Source: Brevundimonas fontaquae (GTDB lineage: Bacteria > Pseudomonadota > Alphaproteobacteria > Caulobacterales > Caulobacteraceae). From it: DNA of 64,000 nucleotides. This document shows, in pieces, positions 17,895-27,210 of this stretch. Numbering within the stretch: the first letter of the stretch is position 1; every line of letters starts with the position of its first letter. Below the pieces are notes generated by a model. That model worked only from the letters and a program-made list of their open reading frames with translations, searched no databases and was not told the origin of the DNA. The stretch covers positions 2,790,001-2,854,000 of the forward strand of contig NZ_CP070968.1 of NCBI RefSeq assembly GCF_017086445.1, in the 5' to 3' direction. The position numbers and the translations under genes were made by a program.

Positions 17895-18859
17895 CAGACG
17901 CCTGCGTAGGCGTCGATCTCGTTGGCCGAACCGAGCGCGACGGGGATGCGCTGGTGCAGATGCTCGGGCTGCACGTCCAGAATGGCCTGGCGTCCGTCCG
18001 TCGTCGCCTTGCCGCCGGCTTGTTCGACCAAGAAGGCCATGGGATTGCCTTCGTACATCAGGCGCAGCTTGCCCGGCTTGTTCGGCTCGCGCCGGTCCCA
18101 GGGATAGAGGAAGACCCCGCCGCGCATCAGGATACGGTGAACATCCGCGACCATGGCCGCGACCCAGCGCATGTTGAAGTTCTTGGCCCGAGGCCCCTCT
18201 TCGCCCTTCAGCAGGTCGCCGACATAGGTCTGCACCGGCTCGGCCCAGTGGCGCAGGTTCGACATGTTGATCGCGAACTCCCTGGTGTCCGGCGAAATGG
18301 AGATGTCGTCGTGGGTCAGGATCCAGTCGCCGTCGTTCGACAGGGTGAATCCTTTCACGCCCGCGCCGGTCGTCAGCACCAGCATGGTCTGCGGCCCATA
18401 GACGGCGTAGAGGGCGGCGACCTGATTGCGGCCGGGCTGCATGAAATCGGCCTCTGTCGGGGTCGCGGTCGTGGACTTCAGCACCGAGACGATGGTGCCG
18501 ACGGGCGCATTGATGTCGATGTTGGACGAGCCGTCCAGCGGGTCGAACAGAACCAGATAGTCGCCGGCCGGATTGGAGGCCGGCTGGACCTCGTCCATCT
18601 CTTCCGACGCGACGCCGGCGACGGCCGGGCTGGCCAACAGGGCCTCGGTCAGCATGTCGTTGGTCATGACGTCGAGCTTCTTCTGCTCCTCGTCCTGCAC
18701 ATTGATCTGACCCGATGCGCCCAACGCTCCGGCCAGGGCGCCGCCCGCGACCACCTTGCTGATGTCCGCGCAGGTGGCGGCGACCACGGTCAGAACCGTT
18801 TTCAGCCCCTCGGGCGCATCCAGGGCGGCGATATGGGCGTCAAGGCGTGTGCGGGTCAT
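17894..18859 (-). CDS. fbp: Class I fructose-1,6-bisphosphatase
   Basis: Removes the 1-phosphate of fructose-1,6-bisphosphate in gluconeogenesis. The 321-residue protein has [18 protein letters not shown] in the N-terminal metal and AMP region, the metal-site [20 protein letters not shown] at about 105-124, and the substrate-binding [34 protein letters not shown]. These identify class I FBPase and exclude the GlpX type. It is coupled to pncA downstream. The gene begins at the last ATG before a short intergenic region that also contains the esterase terminator. Confidence 0.94.
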   Translation of the reverse strand: MTRTRLDAHIAALDAPEGLKTVLTVVAATCADISKVVAGGALAGALGASGQINVQDEEQKKLDVMTNDMLTEALLASPAVAGVASEEMDEVQPASNPAGDYLVLFDPLDGSSNIDINAPVGTIVSVLKSTTATPTEADFMQPGRNQVAALYAVYGPQTMLVLTTGAGVKGFTLSNDGDWILTHDDISISPDTREFAINMSNLRHWAEPVQTYVGDLLKGEEGPRAKNFNMRWVAAMVADVHRILMRGGVFLYPWDRREPNKPGKLRLMYEGNPMAFLVEQAGGKATTDGRQAILDVQPEHLHQRIPVALGSANEIDAYAGV

Positions 18860-18940
18860 GCGGTCGGTCCGGTTCTGGGCGTTGCGCCGTTTTGGCCGCG
18901 GTCAGGCCCCAGGGCAAGGCGACATGGCGAGGCGACAACG

Positions 18941-18967
18941 AAAACGCCCCGGCGAAAGCCGGGGCGC
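18941..18967 (-). terminator. Rho-independent terminator of the HSL-type esterase gene
   Basis: A perfect stem CGCCCCGGC / GCCGGGGCG with a 4-nt loop (GAAA on the plus strand) at 18945-18966. On the minus strand it is followed by TTTTCG. It lies about 28 nt beyond the stop of the minus-strand esterase gene and upstream of fbp. Confidence 0.8.
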
Positions 18968-18994
18968 TTCCTTATCTTTCGGCGTCTGGTCGGA

Positions 18995-20032
18995 TCAGAT
19001 CGGCAGGATCGCCGTACCGAACGCCCGCTTCAGTTCGTGGGCGGCGAAGGTCTGAGCCGCCGCCGCATCCGGCACGACCGCCGCCATGCCGAAGAACTCG
19101 TGCGTCGAGCCGTGGAAGGTCTTGTGACGCACATCGACGCCCGCCTGCTCCAGCTTCTCGGCCAGCAGCTCGCCCTCGGTGCGCAGCGGATCGATCTCGG
19201 CGCAGATCACCGTCGTCGAGGGCAGGCCCGACAGATTTGCCTTCTCGACGATATTGATGCGCGGGTCCTGAGCATCGGCCTCGTTGGCGAAGATGTGTTT
19301 CACGAACCACTTCATCATCATCTTGTTGAGCGGCTTGGCGTCGGCGTTCTCGACGTAGGACTCATTGTCCATGTCCACGCCGGCGACCGGATAGACCAGC
19401 ACCTGATGTTTGGGCGCCGGCAGGCCGGCGTCGCGCGCCATCATCGACACGCCGATGGCCAGGTTGCCGCCTGCGCTTTCGCCCATCACCGCCACCTTCT
19501 GCGGGTCGCCGCGGAAGGTCTGCGCATTCTCCAGCACCCAGCGATAAGCCGCCAGGGCGTCGTCGTGGGCGGCGGGGAAATGATGTTCCGGGGCCTGGCG
19601 ATAATGGACCGAGACCACGATCACATCGGCCATCTTGGACACGCCGCGCGGGCCGCCGTCATAGACGTCCAGATCCGCGATCACGAAGCCGCCGCCGTGG
19701 AAATAGACGACGACCGGATGCAGCTTGTCTTCGGAATGGTCGTGCGGCTTGTAGATGCGCGCCTGGATCGGGCCGGCCGCGCCGGGAATAGTGATGTCGC
19801 TGGTCTTGACGCCCATGTCGTCGCTGGGGTCCTTGCCGTCCTTGCGCAACAGCGATTTCACCGCATCGGTCGGGGTCGGTTGCTGGCGAGCCTCCTCGGG
19901 CGACAGGGTCTCAATCGGCTTGCCGCCGAGGGACGCGAGTTCGTCCAGCACCTTCTGCATCGGGCCATCGGCCTTGGCGGGCGTATCGCGCGGCTTGTCG
20001 CTGTCGCCGAACAGCTTGTCTATAATGGACAT
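18995..20032 (-). CDS. Alpha/beta hydrolase, hormone-sensitive-lipase family esterase
   Basis: A protein of 345 residues. The catalytic core shows VYFHGGGFVIADLDVYD (oxyanion HGGGF), the nucleophile motif MGESAGGN, a distal Asp region (AEIDPLRTEGE) and the His in FHGSTHEF. This is the family IV (HSL) pattern, enzymes that hydrolyse short-chain carboxyl esters. A polar N-terminal extension of about 80 residues with no signal peptide precedes the core, so it is probably cytoplasmic. The ATG at 20032 is favoured because the upstream frame runs into the glycine riboswitch region. A good terminator follows. Confidence 0.86.
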   Translation of the reverse strand: MSIIDKLFGDSDKPRDTPAKADGPMQKVLDELASLGGKPIETLSPEEARQQPTPTDAVKSLLRKDGKDPSDDMGVKTSDITIPGAAGPIQARIYKPHDHSEDKLHPVVVYFHGGGFVIADLDVYDGGPRGVSKMADVIVVSVHYRQAPEHHFPAAHDDALAAYRWVLENAQTFRGDPQKVAVMGESAGGNLAIGVSMMARDAGLPAPKHQVLVYPVAGVDMDNESYVENADAKPLNKMMMKWFVKHIFANEADAQDPRINIVEKANLSGLPSTTVICAEIDPLRTEGELLAEKLEQAGVDVRHKTFHGSTHEFFGMAAVVPDAAAAQTFAAHELKRAFGTAILPI

Positions 20033-20139
20033 TTTCGCATTCCTGGGTTTGGTGTCGAGGTTCGGAACGACAACCCGCCGCACGCAACCTTGTTCCCGGC
20101 CCGCTTGACTTGGCGCTTGAGTCGATGCCTTAGGTCGCA

Positions 20140-20330
20140 CGCTCTCGCGGGAGAGATCGGGCGCTGGAAACAGGGTTCGACGCCGAAGGCGCAACCGCCC
20201 CGGAAACGCTCAGGCAAACGGACCGCGAAGCATACGGACGCTGGAAAGTCGCCCATTCGGGCGCGCCGACGGAGCAAGGCGACATGATTTGGTCGCCGGA
20301 ATCTCTCAGGCTTCAGGACAGCGGGGGCGC
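20140..20330 (+). promoter_or_regulatory. Tandem glycine riboswitch upstream of gcvT
   Basis: Two consecutive glycine aptamers are readable. The first (about 20143-20229) has GGGAGAGATC, GCGCTGGAAACAGG, CGCCGAAGGCGCAACCGCC and CGGAAACGCTCAGGCAAA. The second (about 20231-20326) has GGACGCTGGAAAG, CGCCGACGGAGCAAGGCGAC and CCGGAATCTCTCAGGC followed by CAGGACAG. These are the conserved core elements of the gcvT-type riboswitch, which senses glycine and generally turns on glycine cleavage genes. It ends about 50 nt before the gcvT start. Boundaries are estimates. Confidence 0.93.
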
Positions 20331-20336
20331 GAGGAC

Positions 20337-20350
20337 GGCGGAGCTCCGCC
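20337..20350 (+). promoter_or_regulatory. Palindrome, candidate riboswitch expression platform
   Basis: A perfect 14-nt palindrome GGCGGAGCTCCGCC lies between the second glycine aptamer and the gcvT start codon. No U-tract follows, so control of translation or of an alternative fold is more likely than intrinsic termination. The role is inferred from position only. Confidence 0.45.
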
Positions 20351-20378
20351 ACAACACGCGACCGTGAAAGCCTGAACC

Positions 20379-21491
20379 ATGACCGACCAGACCCTGAAGA
20401 CCACGCCTTTGAACGCCGCGCACCGCGCGCTGGGCGCCCGCATGGTGGGCTTCGGCGGCTATGACATGCCGGTCCAGTACGAAGGCGTTCTGGCCGAGCA
20501 CCGCTGGACGCGGGAACATGCCGGTCTGTTCGACGTCTCCCATATGGGCCAGTGCAAGATCACCGGCGAGGATGCGACCGCCCAGTTCGAGCGGTTCGTG
20601 CCCGGCGACTACGCGATCCTGAAAGCTGGCAAACAGAAGTATTCGCTGCTGCTCAACAAGGACGGCGGCGTCATCGACGACCTGATGGCCGGACGGCCGG
20701 ATCACGACGGCATGTTCGTCGTCGTCAACGCCGGCAACAAGGACGAGGACTTCGCCTTCTGGGAAGCCAACCTGGAAGGCGACGCCAAGCTGACGGTGCT
20801 GGACCGCGCGCTGATCGCCATCCAGGGGCCGGAAGCCGCCGAAGTCATGGCCGCGCACGAGCCGATCCTGGCCGAAATGGGCTTTATGGAATGCGCCCGT
20901 CTGATGCTGTTCGGCGCCGACTGCTACGTCTCGCGCTCGGGCTACACCGGCGAAGACGGCTATGAGATTTCGGTCCCGGCGGACCAGGCCGAGCGCATCT
21001 GGAACACCATTCTGGAAGACGCTCGCGTCAAGCCGATCGGCCTGGGCGCCCGCGACAGCTTGCGTCTGGAAGCCGGCCTGCCGCTGCACGGCCACGACAT
21101 CGACCCGACCACCTCGCCGGTCGAAGGCGCCCTGACCTTCGCCCTGTCCAAGTCGCGCAAGGAACGCGCCGATTTCGCCGGCGCCGACCGCATCCTGAAA
21201 GAACTGTCCGACGGCCCCGCTCGCGCTCGCGTCGGTCTGATCGTCAAGGAAGGCGCCCCGGCCCGTGAGGGCGCCGAGATCGCCGACGCCGACGGCGCCG
21301 TGATCGGCAAGGTCACCTCTGGCGGCCCCTCCCCCACCTTGGGCAAGAATATCGCCATGGGCTACGTCCCGCCGGCCCATGCCGCCCTGGGCACGGCGCT
21401 GAAGGTCATCGTGCGCGGCAAGACCGCCGCCGCCGAAGTCGTCGCCATGCCCTTCGTGGCTCAACGCTATTACCGCAAACCCAAAGCCTGA
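20379..21491 (+). CDS. gcvT: Aminomethyltransferase (T protein of glycine cleavage)
   Basis: Transfers the methylene group from the aminomethyl-lipoyl H protein to tetrahydrofolate and releases ammonia. The 370-residue protein opens with [29 protein letters not shown] and has [23 protein letters not shown] and [20 protein letters not shown], all T-protein signatures. It is the first gene of the gcvT-H-PA-PB operon and sits under the tandem glycine riboswitch. The gap to gcvH is 11 nt. Confidence 0.96.
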   Translation: MTDQTLKTTPLNAAHRALGARMVGFGGYDMPVQYEGVLAEHRWTREHAGLFDVSHMGQCKITGEDATAQFERFVPGDYAILKAGKQKYSLLLNKDGGVIDDLMAGRPDHDGMFVVVNAGNKDEDFAFWEANLEGDAKLTVLDRALIAIQGPEAAEVMAAHEPILAEMGFMECARLMLFGADCYVSRSGYTGEDGYEISVPADQAERIWNTILEDARVKPIGLGARDSLRLEAGLPLHGHDIDPTTSPVEGALTFALSKSRKERADFAGADRILKELSDGPARARVGLIVKEGAPAREGAEIADADGAVIGKVTSGGPSPTLGKNIAMGYVPPAHAALGTALKVIVRGKTAAAEVVAMPFVAQRYYRKPKA

Positions 21492-21502
21492 GAGATCAGA
21501 CC

Positions 21503-21868
21503 ATGAAGTTCACCAAGGATCACGAGTGGGTCAGCCTGGACGGCGACATCGCCACCGTCGGCATCTCCAAACACGCCGCCGACGCCTTGGGCGACGTGGT
21601 GTTCGTCGAAGTGCCTGAAGTCGGCAAGACCGTCTCGAAGGGAGACAGCTTCGCCGTGGTCGAGAGCGTCAAGGCGGCGTCGGACGTCTACGCCCCCGTC
21701 TCGGGCGAGGTGGTCGAGGCGAACGACGCCCTGTCGACCGCCCCGGAAACCGTTAACTCGGCAGCCGAGGCCGACGGCTGGTTCGCCAAGATCAAGGTTT
21801 CGGACGCCTCGCAACTGGACGCCCTGATGGACCAGGCCGCCTACGACGCCTTCCTCGCCACCCTCTAA
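21503..21868 (+). CDS. gcvH: Glycine cleavage system H protein
   Basis: The lipoyl carrier that shuttles the aminomethyl group between the P, T and L proteins. The 121-residue length is typical. The lipoylation site is Lys57 in [19 protein letters not shown], and the protein begins with the usual FTKDHEWV. Downstream, a long inverted repeat separates it from gcvPA by 135 nt, the only large gap in the operon. Confidence 0.96.
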   Translation: MKFTKDHEWVSLDGDIATVGISKHAADALGDVVFVEVPEVGKTVSKGDSFAVVESVKAASDVYAPVSGEVVEANDALSTAPETVNSAAEADGWFAKIKVSDASQLDALMDQAAYDAFLATL

Positions 21869-21877
21869 TCTCAAACT

Positions 21878-21987
21878 CCGTCACCCTCGGGCTTGACCCG
21901 AGGGCCGGACGATCAACCACTCGTGCGAAGCCTTTGACGCACGAGCCGCACAACATCCGGTCCTCGGGTCAAGCCCGAGGATGACGG
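21878..21987. repeat. Long-armed inverted repeat (family 1), copy inside the gcv operon
   Basis: Arms of 32 nt at 21878-21909 and 21956-21987 are reverse complements with two mismatches. Each arm is itself a hairpin (CCTCGGG-CTTGA-CCCGAGG), giving a branched structure. The same arms recur at 44274 and 45776. It occupies most of the gcvH-gcvPA gap and could attenuate transcription or protect the gcvT-gcvH part of the message. Confidence 0.93.
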
Positions 21988-22003
21988 GTGAAGGAAACCG
22001 GCA

Positions 22004-23350
22004 ATGCGTTACCTCCCCCTGACGCCCGACGACCGCACGGCGATGCTCGCCGCCATCGGCGCGAAATCCATCGATGATCTGTTCGTGGACGTGCCCCAGG
22101 CCGCCCGTCTGGACGGCCCCGTCGATCTGCCGCGCGTCGCAGGCGAGCTGGAGGTCGAGCGCGCCCTGTCCGCCATGGCGGCCAAGAACGCCACGGCCGG
22201 CGCCGTGCCCTTCTTCTGCGGCGCAGGGGCCTACAAGCACCACGTCCCGGCGACGGTGGATCACGTGATCCAGCGCTCGGAGTTCCTGACCAGCTACACC
22301 CCCTACCAGCCGGAAATCGCGCAGGGCACGCTGCAGTACCTGTACGAGTTCCAGACCCAGGTCGCGAACCTGACCGGCATGCCGGTCGCCAACGCCAGCC
22401 TTTATGACGGTTCGACCGCCATGGCCGAGGGCGTGCTGATGGCGACCCGCGTGACCCGCCGCAACAAGGCGGTGATCTCGGGCGGCGTCCACCCGCACTA
22501 CATCAAGGCGACCGAGACCGTGGTTCACGCCGTCGGCGTCGAGACCCTGGCCCTGCCCGCCGCCGTCGACGGCGAGGCCGCCGCCATCGACCAGATCGGT
22601 CCCGACACGGCCTGCGTCGTGGTTCAGACCCCCAACGTCTTCGGCACGGCGACCGACGTGACAAAAATCGCCGAGGCCGCCCACGCCGCCGGCGCCCTGC
22701 TGATCGTCGTGGTCACCGAAGCCGTGTCCATGGGCCTGCTGAAATCGCCCGGCGAGATGGGCGCCGACATCGTCGCCGCCGAAGGCCAGTCGATCGGCAA
22801 CGCCTTGAACTTCGGCGGCCCCTACGTCGGCCTGTTCGCCACGCGAGAGAAGCTGATCCGCCAGATGCCCGGCCGTCTGACCGGCGAAACGGTGGATGCC
22901 GACGGCGAACGCGGCTTCGTTCTGACCCTCTCGACCCGCGAGCAGCACATCCGCCGCGACAAGGCGACGTCGAACATCTGCACCAACTCGGGCCTATGCA
23001 CCCTGGCCTTCACCATCCACATGAGCCTGCTGGGCGAGACGGGTCTGCGCAAGCTGGCCCTGCTGAACCACGAAAAGGCCGTCGCCACGCGCGACGCCTT
23101 GGCCGCCATTCCGGGCGTCGAAGTCCTGACCGACCGCTTCTTCAACGAGTTCGCGGTGCGCCTGCCCAAGAACGCGGCCGAGGTCGTGGATCAGCTGGCC
23201 GCCCATCACGTCCTGGCCGGTGTGCCCTACAGCCGCCTAGCCCCCGGCGCCGGCATGGACGACGTTCTGCTGGTCGCTGCGACCGAGACGACGCTGGATG
23301 CCGACATCCAGATTCTCGCCAAGTCGCTCTCCAAAGTCCTCGGCGCGTAA
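22004..23350 (+). CDS. gcvPA: Glycine dehydrogenase (decarboxylating) subunit 1
   Basis: The N-terminal half of the P protein, encoded separately here. P protein decarboxylates glycine using PLP and loads the aminomethyl group onto GcvH. The 448-residue protein begins [14 protein letters not shown] and has [43 protein letters not shown] and [12 protein letters not shown], all characteristic of GcvPA. It forms a heterotetramer with GcvPB, whose gene starts 12 nt downstream. Confidence 0.96.
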   Translation: MRYLPLTPDDRTAMLAAIGAKSIDDLFVDVPQAARLDGPVDLPRVAGELEVERALSAMAAKNATAGAVPFFCGAGAYKHHVPATVDHVIQRSEFLTSYTPYQPEIAQGTLQYLYEFQTQVANLTGMPVANASLYDGSTAMAEGVLMATRVTRRNKAVISGGVHPHYIKATETVVHAVGVETLALPAAVDGEAAAIDQIGPDTACVVVQTPNVFGTATDVTKIAEAAHAAGALLIVVVTEAVSMGLLKSPGEMGADIVAAEGQSIGNALNFGGPYVGLFATREKLIRQMPGRLTGETVDADGERGFVLTLSTREQHIRRDKATSNICTNSGLCTLAFTIHMSLLGETGLRKLALLNHEKAVATRDALAAIPGVEVLTDRFFNEFAVRLPKNAAEVVDQLAAHHVLAGVPYSRLAPGAGMDDVLLVAATETTLDADIQILAKSLSKVLGA

Positions 23351-23362
23351 GGGATACTGACC

Positions 23363-24931
23363 ATGAGCACCATGAACACCGTCGGCCGCCCGACCGCTCC
23401 GAACCCCGTCCAGACCAAGCCCGCCACCCTGACCGGCGGACGCGGCCTGTTGCAGAACGAAGCCCTGATCTTCGAGGGCGACGGCTGGGGCAAGACGGGC
23501 GTCGATCTGCCGGAACCCAAGACGGACGGCTCCGATCTGGGCGACTTGCTGCGCAAGGATCCGATCGGCCTGCCCGGCCTGTCGGAGCCCGAAGCCATGC
23601 GCCACTATGTGCGCCTGAGCCAAAAGAACCACGCCATCGACCTGGCCATCTATCCGCTGGGATCGTGCACGATGAAGCATAACCCCCGCCTGAACGAGAA
23701 GATGGCCCGCCTGCCGGGCTTCTCCGACATCCACCCGCTACAGCCGATCTCGACGGTTCAGGGCGCGCTGGAGCTGATGGACACCCTGGCCCACTGGCTG
23801 AAGACCCTGACCGGCATGCCCGCTGTCGCCCTGTCGCCCAAGGCCGGCGCGCACGGCGAACTGTGCGGTCTGATGGCGATCCGCGCCGCCCACGAGGCTT
23901 CGGGCCAGCATGAGAAGCGGCGCAAGGTTCTGGTGCCCACCAGCGCCCACGGCACCAACCCCGCCACTGCCGCCTTCGTCGGCTATTCGGTGGTCGAAGT
24001 GGCCCAGACCGAGGACGGCCGAGTGGACGTCGCCGACCTGGCGTCGAAGCTGGGTGACGACGTCGCCGCCATCATGGTGACCAACCCCAACACCTGCGGC
24101 CTGTTCGAGCGCGACATCCTGGAGATCAGCCGCCTGACGCATGAGGCCGGCGCCTATTTCTACTGCGACGGCGCCAACTTCAACGCCATCGTCGGCCGGG
24201 TTCGTCCGGGCGACCTGGGTGTGGATGCGATGCACATCAACCTGCACAAGACCTTCTCGACGCCCCATGGCGGCGGCGGTCCGGGCGCGGGTCCGGTGGT
24301 CCTGTCCGAAGCCCTGGCCCCCTTCGCCCCCGCCCCCTGGGTCGTGCATGACGACGGCGGCTATCGCCTGATCGAGCGCGAAGAGGACGAGGCCGAGCAA
24401 GCCTTCGGCCGTCTGTGCGCCTTCCAGGGCCAGATGGGCATGTACACCCGCGCCCTGTCCTACATGATGTCGCACGGCGCCGACGGCCTGCGTCAGGTCG
24501 CCGAGGACGCCGTCCTGAACGCCAACTACATCAAGGCCCGGCTCAGTGACTTGATGTCGGCCGCCTTCCCCGACGGCCCCTGCATGCACGAGGCCCTGTT
24601 CGACGACGAGTGGCTGAAGGGCACGGACATCACCACGCTCGACTTCGCCAAGGCGATGATCGACGAGGGCTTCCACCCGATGACCATGTATTTCCCTCTG
24701 GTCGTCCACGGCGCCATGCTGATCGAGCCGACCGAAACCGAGTCCAAGGCCGAGCTGGACCGCTTCATCGAAGCGATGCGCGCCCTGGCCGGAGCGGCCA
24801 AGGCGGGCGACGTCGATCGCTTCAAGGGCGCGCCCTTCCACGCGCCGCTGAAGCGCCTGGACGAGACCCGCGCCGCCCGCTCGCCGGTTCTGCGCTGGAC
24901 CGCGCCGGAAGGCTCCAACAAAGCGGCCTGA
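23363..24931 (+). CDS. gcvPB: Glycine dehydrogenase (decarboxylating) subunit 2
   Basis: The C-terminal, PLP-binding half of P protein, 522 residues. The cofactor lysine is in INLHKTFSTPHGGGGPGAGP, at about Lys296. LYPLGSCTMKHNPRLNE and TSAHGTNPATAAF are also diagnostic. The N-terminus has an extra stretch of about 15 polar residues before the conserved part. It is the last gene of the gcv operon. A GC-rich hairpin follows 10 nt after the stop. Confidence 0.96.
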   Translation: MSTMNTVGRPTAPNPVQTKPATLTGGRGLLQNEALIFEGDGWGKTGVDLPEPKTDGSDLGDLLRKDPIGLPGLSEPEAMRHYVRLSQKNHAIDLAIYPLGSCTMKHNPRLNEKMARLPGFSDIHPLQPISTVQGALELMDTLAHWLKTLTGMPAVALSPKAGAHGELCGLMAIRAAHEASGQHEKRRKVLVPTSAHGTNPATAAFVGYSVVEVAQTEDGRVDVADLASKLGDDVAAIMVTNPNTCGLFERDILEISRLTHEAGAYFYCDGANFNAIVGRVRPGDLGVDAMHINLHKTFSTPHGGGGPGAGPVVLSEALAPFAPAPWVVHDDGGYRLIEREEDEAEQAFGRLCAFQGQMGMYTRALSYMMSHGADGLRQVAEDAVLNANYIKARLSDLMSAAFPDGPCMHEALFDDEWLKGTDITTLDFAKAMIDEGFHPMTMYFPLVVHGAMLIEPTETESKAELDRFIEAMRALAGAAKAGDVDRFKGAPFHAPLKRLDETRAARSPVLRWTAPEGSNKAA

Positions 24932-24941
24932 ACCCGAAGTC

Positions 24942-24963
24942 GCCCCTTCCTGCGGGAAGGGGC
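24942..24963 (+). terminator. Possible terminator hairpin after gcvPB
   Basis: The stem GCCCCTTCC / GGAAGGGGC (24942-24950 with 24955-24963) has a 4-nt loop. No run of T follows, so efficiency as an intrinsic terminator is uncertain. Its position just past the operon end is suggestive. Confidence 0.45.
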
Positions 24964-24991
24964 TGACGCGGGGCTGATGCATCGCTAGGTC

Positions 24992-25915
24992 ATGTCCATG
25001 ACCTGGACGACCAACGACATCCCCGACCTTTCCGGCCGACTGGCCATCGTCACCGGCGCGACCGGCGGGCTGGGGCTGGAAACCGCCATCGTGCTGGCCG
25101 GCAAGGGCGCGGAGGTCGTGCTGGCGGCCCGCAATCCCGACAAGGGGGCCGAGGCCGAACGGCTGATCCGGTCTCGTCATCCGAACGCGGCCGTGCGGTT
25201 CGATCTGCTGGACCTCGCCAGCCTAGCCTCTGTCCAGGCCTTCGCCGAGCGCCATCTGGCGACGGGACTCCCCATCGACATCCTGATCGACAACGCGGGC
25301 GTCATGGCCCTGCCGACGCGCCAGACGACCGTTGATGGATTCGAGATGCAGTTCGGGACCAACTACTTGTCCCACTTCGCCCTGGTCGGCCGCCTGCTGC
25401 CACTGATGACGGCTGCAAAGGCCCGCGTGGTCCAGCTGTCCAGCGTCGCCCACCGCAGCGGCCATATCCGCCTGGACGACCTGAACTATCAGACCCACTA
25501 CAGCCCCTGGCCGGTCTATCAGCAGTCCAAGCTGGCCATGCTGATGTTCGCCGTGGAGCTTCAGCGCCGCAGCGACGCCCACGGCTGGCGCCTGACCAGC
25601 GTGGCGGCCCACCCCGGCTTCGCCCGCACCGACCTGATCGCGAACGGTCATGCCGGCAAGCCGAGCCTGTTCGCGCGCGGCGCGCGGTTGCTGGAGGCCG
25701 TGCTCAGCCATTCGGCCGCGGACGGCGCCCTGCCGATCCTGATGGCCGCGACCCTGCCGAACCCGACGCCCGGCGGCTATTACGGCCCCACCGGCTTTCA
25801 GGAGATGAAGGGCCCGCCCGGCGTTGCGGTGATCAAGCGCCAAGCCAAGGACGCCGATGTGGCCAGGCGTCTTTGGTCGGAATCGGAACGTCTGACGGGC
25901 GTGACCTACGGCTGA
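24992..25915 (+). CDS. Short-chain dehydrogenase/reductase (SDR)
   Basis: A protein of 307 residues with a Rossmann fold. The cofactor motif IVTGATGGLGLE appears near residue 18, followed by IDNAGVMALP, LSSVAHRSG and the catalytic YQQSKLAML (Tyr and Lys). The length and the AHPGFARTDL block resemble the retinol dehydrogenase / WW-oxidoreductase-like SDR branch, which usually prefers NADP. The substrate is unknown. Two ATG codons 6 nt apart at the start are both possible. Confidence 0.87.
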   Translation: MSMTWTTNDIPDLSGRLAIVTGATGGLGLETAIVLAGKGAEVVLAARNPDKGAEAERLIRSRHPNAAVRFDLLDLASLASVQAFAERHLATGLPIDILIDNAGVMALPTRQTTVDGFEMQFGTNYLSHFALVGRLLPLMTAAKARVVQLSSVAHRSGHIRLDDLNYQTHYSPWPVYQQSKLAMLMFAVELQRRSDAHGWRLTSVAAHPGFARTDLIANGHAGKPSLFARGARLLEAVLSHSAADGALPILMAATLPNPTPGGYYGPTGFQEMKGPPGVAVIKRQAKDADVARRLWSESERLTGVTYG

Positions 25916-26126
25916 CGGCGCGGAGCGTGTCCGTCGCGCCACGGCGAGGGGAGATCGTCTGTTCATGACCAAAGCTTCACCCGCCGGACATCCATCCGCC
26001 GTGGACGCAGGGCGTTAAGGGGTCTTGTGGCAAGGTCGTCACGGTCGCCTTTTCCTTTCCCGACGAGGGATCGCGCGCCCGTGGCGATCGTTGTCATGAC
26101 GATTCTCCTCCCCATCCGGCGTATTC

Positions 26127-26531
26127 GTGACCTCACTTCCCGTTCCCTTCGTCCGTTCAGACAAGCCGCGCCCCTCGACGTTGCGGGTCGTCAAACGCTG
26201 GGCGCTCATGATCGGCGGCCTGTTCGTCGTGCTCCTGGGCATTCTGATCGCCCCCCTGCCCGGCCCTGGCGGCATTCCCGTCATCGCCGTTGGACTGATG
26301 CTGATCCTGAAAAGCTCGTTCTGGGCCAAGCGCCAGTTCATTCGCGCCCAATATGCGCGGCCGAAATGGGTCTATCCCTTCCGTCGCCTGATGCGGAAGA
26401 AGCCCGAGTTCGCGCCCGTCTTCTGGCAACAGGCGCTGCGGGCCGAGAAGATCATGACCAAAAGCTCCAGCCGTCGCCTCTCGCGTGGCCGTAAGAGCGT
26501 CCGGCGCTATTTCCGCAAGCTTTTCCGCTAG
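26127..26531 (+). CDS. Membrane protein with PGPG motif (PGPGW-like)
   Basis: A protein of up to 134 residues. The hydrophobic segment RWALMIGGLFVVLLGILIAP leads into PLPGPGGIPVIAVGLMLILKSS, close to the PGPGW-type putative membrane protein family. A strongly basic C-terminal tail (RRLSRGRKSVRRYFRKLFR) follows. The two hydrophobic stretches should form a helical hairpin in the inner membrane. The GTG start at 26127 lacks an obvious ribosome binding site, so a later in-frame start, before the first membrane segment, is possible. The function is unknown. Confidence 0.72.
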   Translation: MTSLPVPFVRSDKPRPSTLRVVKRWALMIGGLFVVLLGILIAPLPGPGGIPVIAVGLMLILKSSFWAKRQFIRAQYARPKWVYPFRRLMRKKPEFAPVFWQQALRAEKIMTKSSSRRLSRGRKSVRRYFRKLFR

Positions 26532-26663
26532 TCGTCGCCTGATTTCGCGGTTGCGTTGCTGCAACCGCTAACCACAGGATCGTGAACACCGCTCTCCCAA
26601 GTCAGGCGTATCCTGTCTGCGCGTTATCAGAGAACCACTTATGCGTTGGGAGGCGCTAAGGTC

Positions 26664-27134
26664 ATGATGTCACGCGTACAAAAAGGTCTGATCGCCGGGG
26701 TTGCGGCGACCGTGGCCGTCTCACTGCTCGAAATACCCAATCTGTTCCTCAACTGGTTCGATCCCTTCCAGGGGGTCATCGCCAGCATGATCGGCATGCC
26801 CGGCAATCTGGCCGTCGGCTGGCTCGTCCATGTCATCAGCGGCGTCTTTATCCTGGGGCCGCTGTTCGCCGTCCTGTGTCCCCGCTTGCCGACGGATACG
26901 CCCGAGACCAAGGGCATCGTCTTCGCCGTCGGCGCATGGATCCTGATGATGGCCGCCATAGTGATGTTCGGGAACTACCGCACCTTCACGGCGGGCGCGG
27001 GCTTCGGCACCTTCGCCTGGCTGCTGATCACCCACGCAGTCTTCGGCATCGTGCTGGGCAACGTCTATGCCCGGCTGGTGGCGCGCGACAAGCGGATGGG
27101 CGCAACCATCATCGGCGGCGCCCACGCCCACTGA
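26664..27134 (+). CDS. Four-helix integral membrane protein, hypothetical (possibly DUF6789-like)
   Basis: A protein of 156 residues with four predicted transmembrane segments: KGLIAGVAATVAVSLLEI, GWLVHVISGVFILGPLFAVL, GIVFAVGAWILMMAAIVMF and FAWLLITHAVFGIVLGNVYA. The C-terminus is Gly/His-rich. It resembles small conserved membrane proteins of the DUF6789 type, but that match is from memory of the pattern and is weak. The ATG at 26664 has GGGAGG about 10 nt upstream, which decides the start over a TTG 18 nt earlier. It ends before a bidirectional terminator facing atpF. Confidence 0.7.
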   Translation: MMSRVQKGLIAGVAATVAVSLLEIPNLFLNWFDPFQGVIASMIGMPGNLAVGWLVHVISGVFILGPLFAVLCPRLPTDTPETKGIVFAVGAWILMMAAIVMFGNYRTFTAGAGFGTFAWLLITHAVFGIVLGNVYARLVARDKRMGATIIGGAHAH

Positions 27135-27159
27135 TCACGGCTTGATCGACCAAGAAAAG

Positions 27160-27185
27160 GGCCCCCGACGGCGACGTCGGGGGCC
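27160..27185. terminator. Bidirectional terminator between the membrane-protein gene and atpF
   Basis: A perfect 11-bp stem GGCCCCCGACG / CGTCGGGGGCC (27160-27170 and 27175-27185) with a 4-nt loop. TTGTTT follows on the plus strand and CTTTTC follows on the minus strand, so it can end transcripts from both convergent units. Confidence 0.88.
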
Positions 27186-27210
27186 TTGTTTCATTCAGGA
27201 CCAACCCTGA

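Noticed and set aside
17954..20287. A 777-codon plus-strand open frame opposite fbp and the esterase
   Set aside because: It is antisense to two well-supported genes and runs into the glycine riboswitch; its translation is His/Gly/Arg/Gln-rich with no recognisable domain, as expected from a high-GC shadow frame.
25965..26018. A 17-codon frame with an AGGGGAGA site upstream
   Set aside because: Too short to support as a gene without conservation data and no recognisable leader-peptide pattern.
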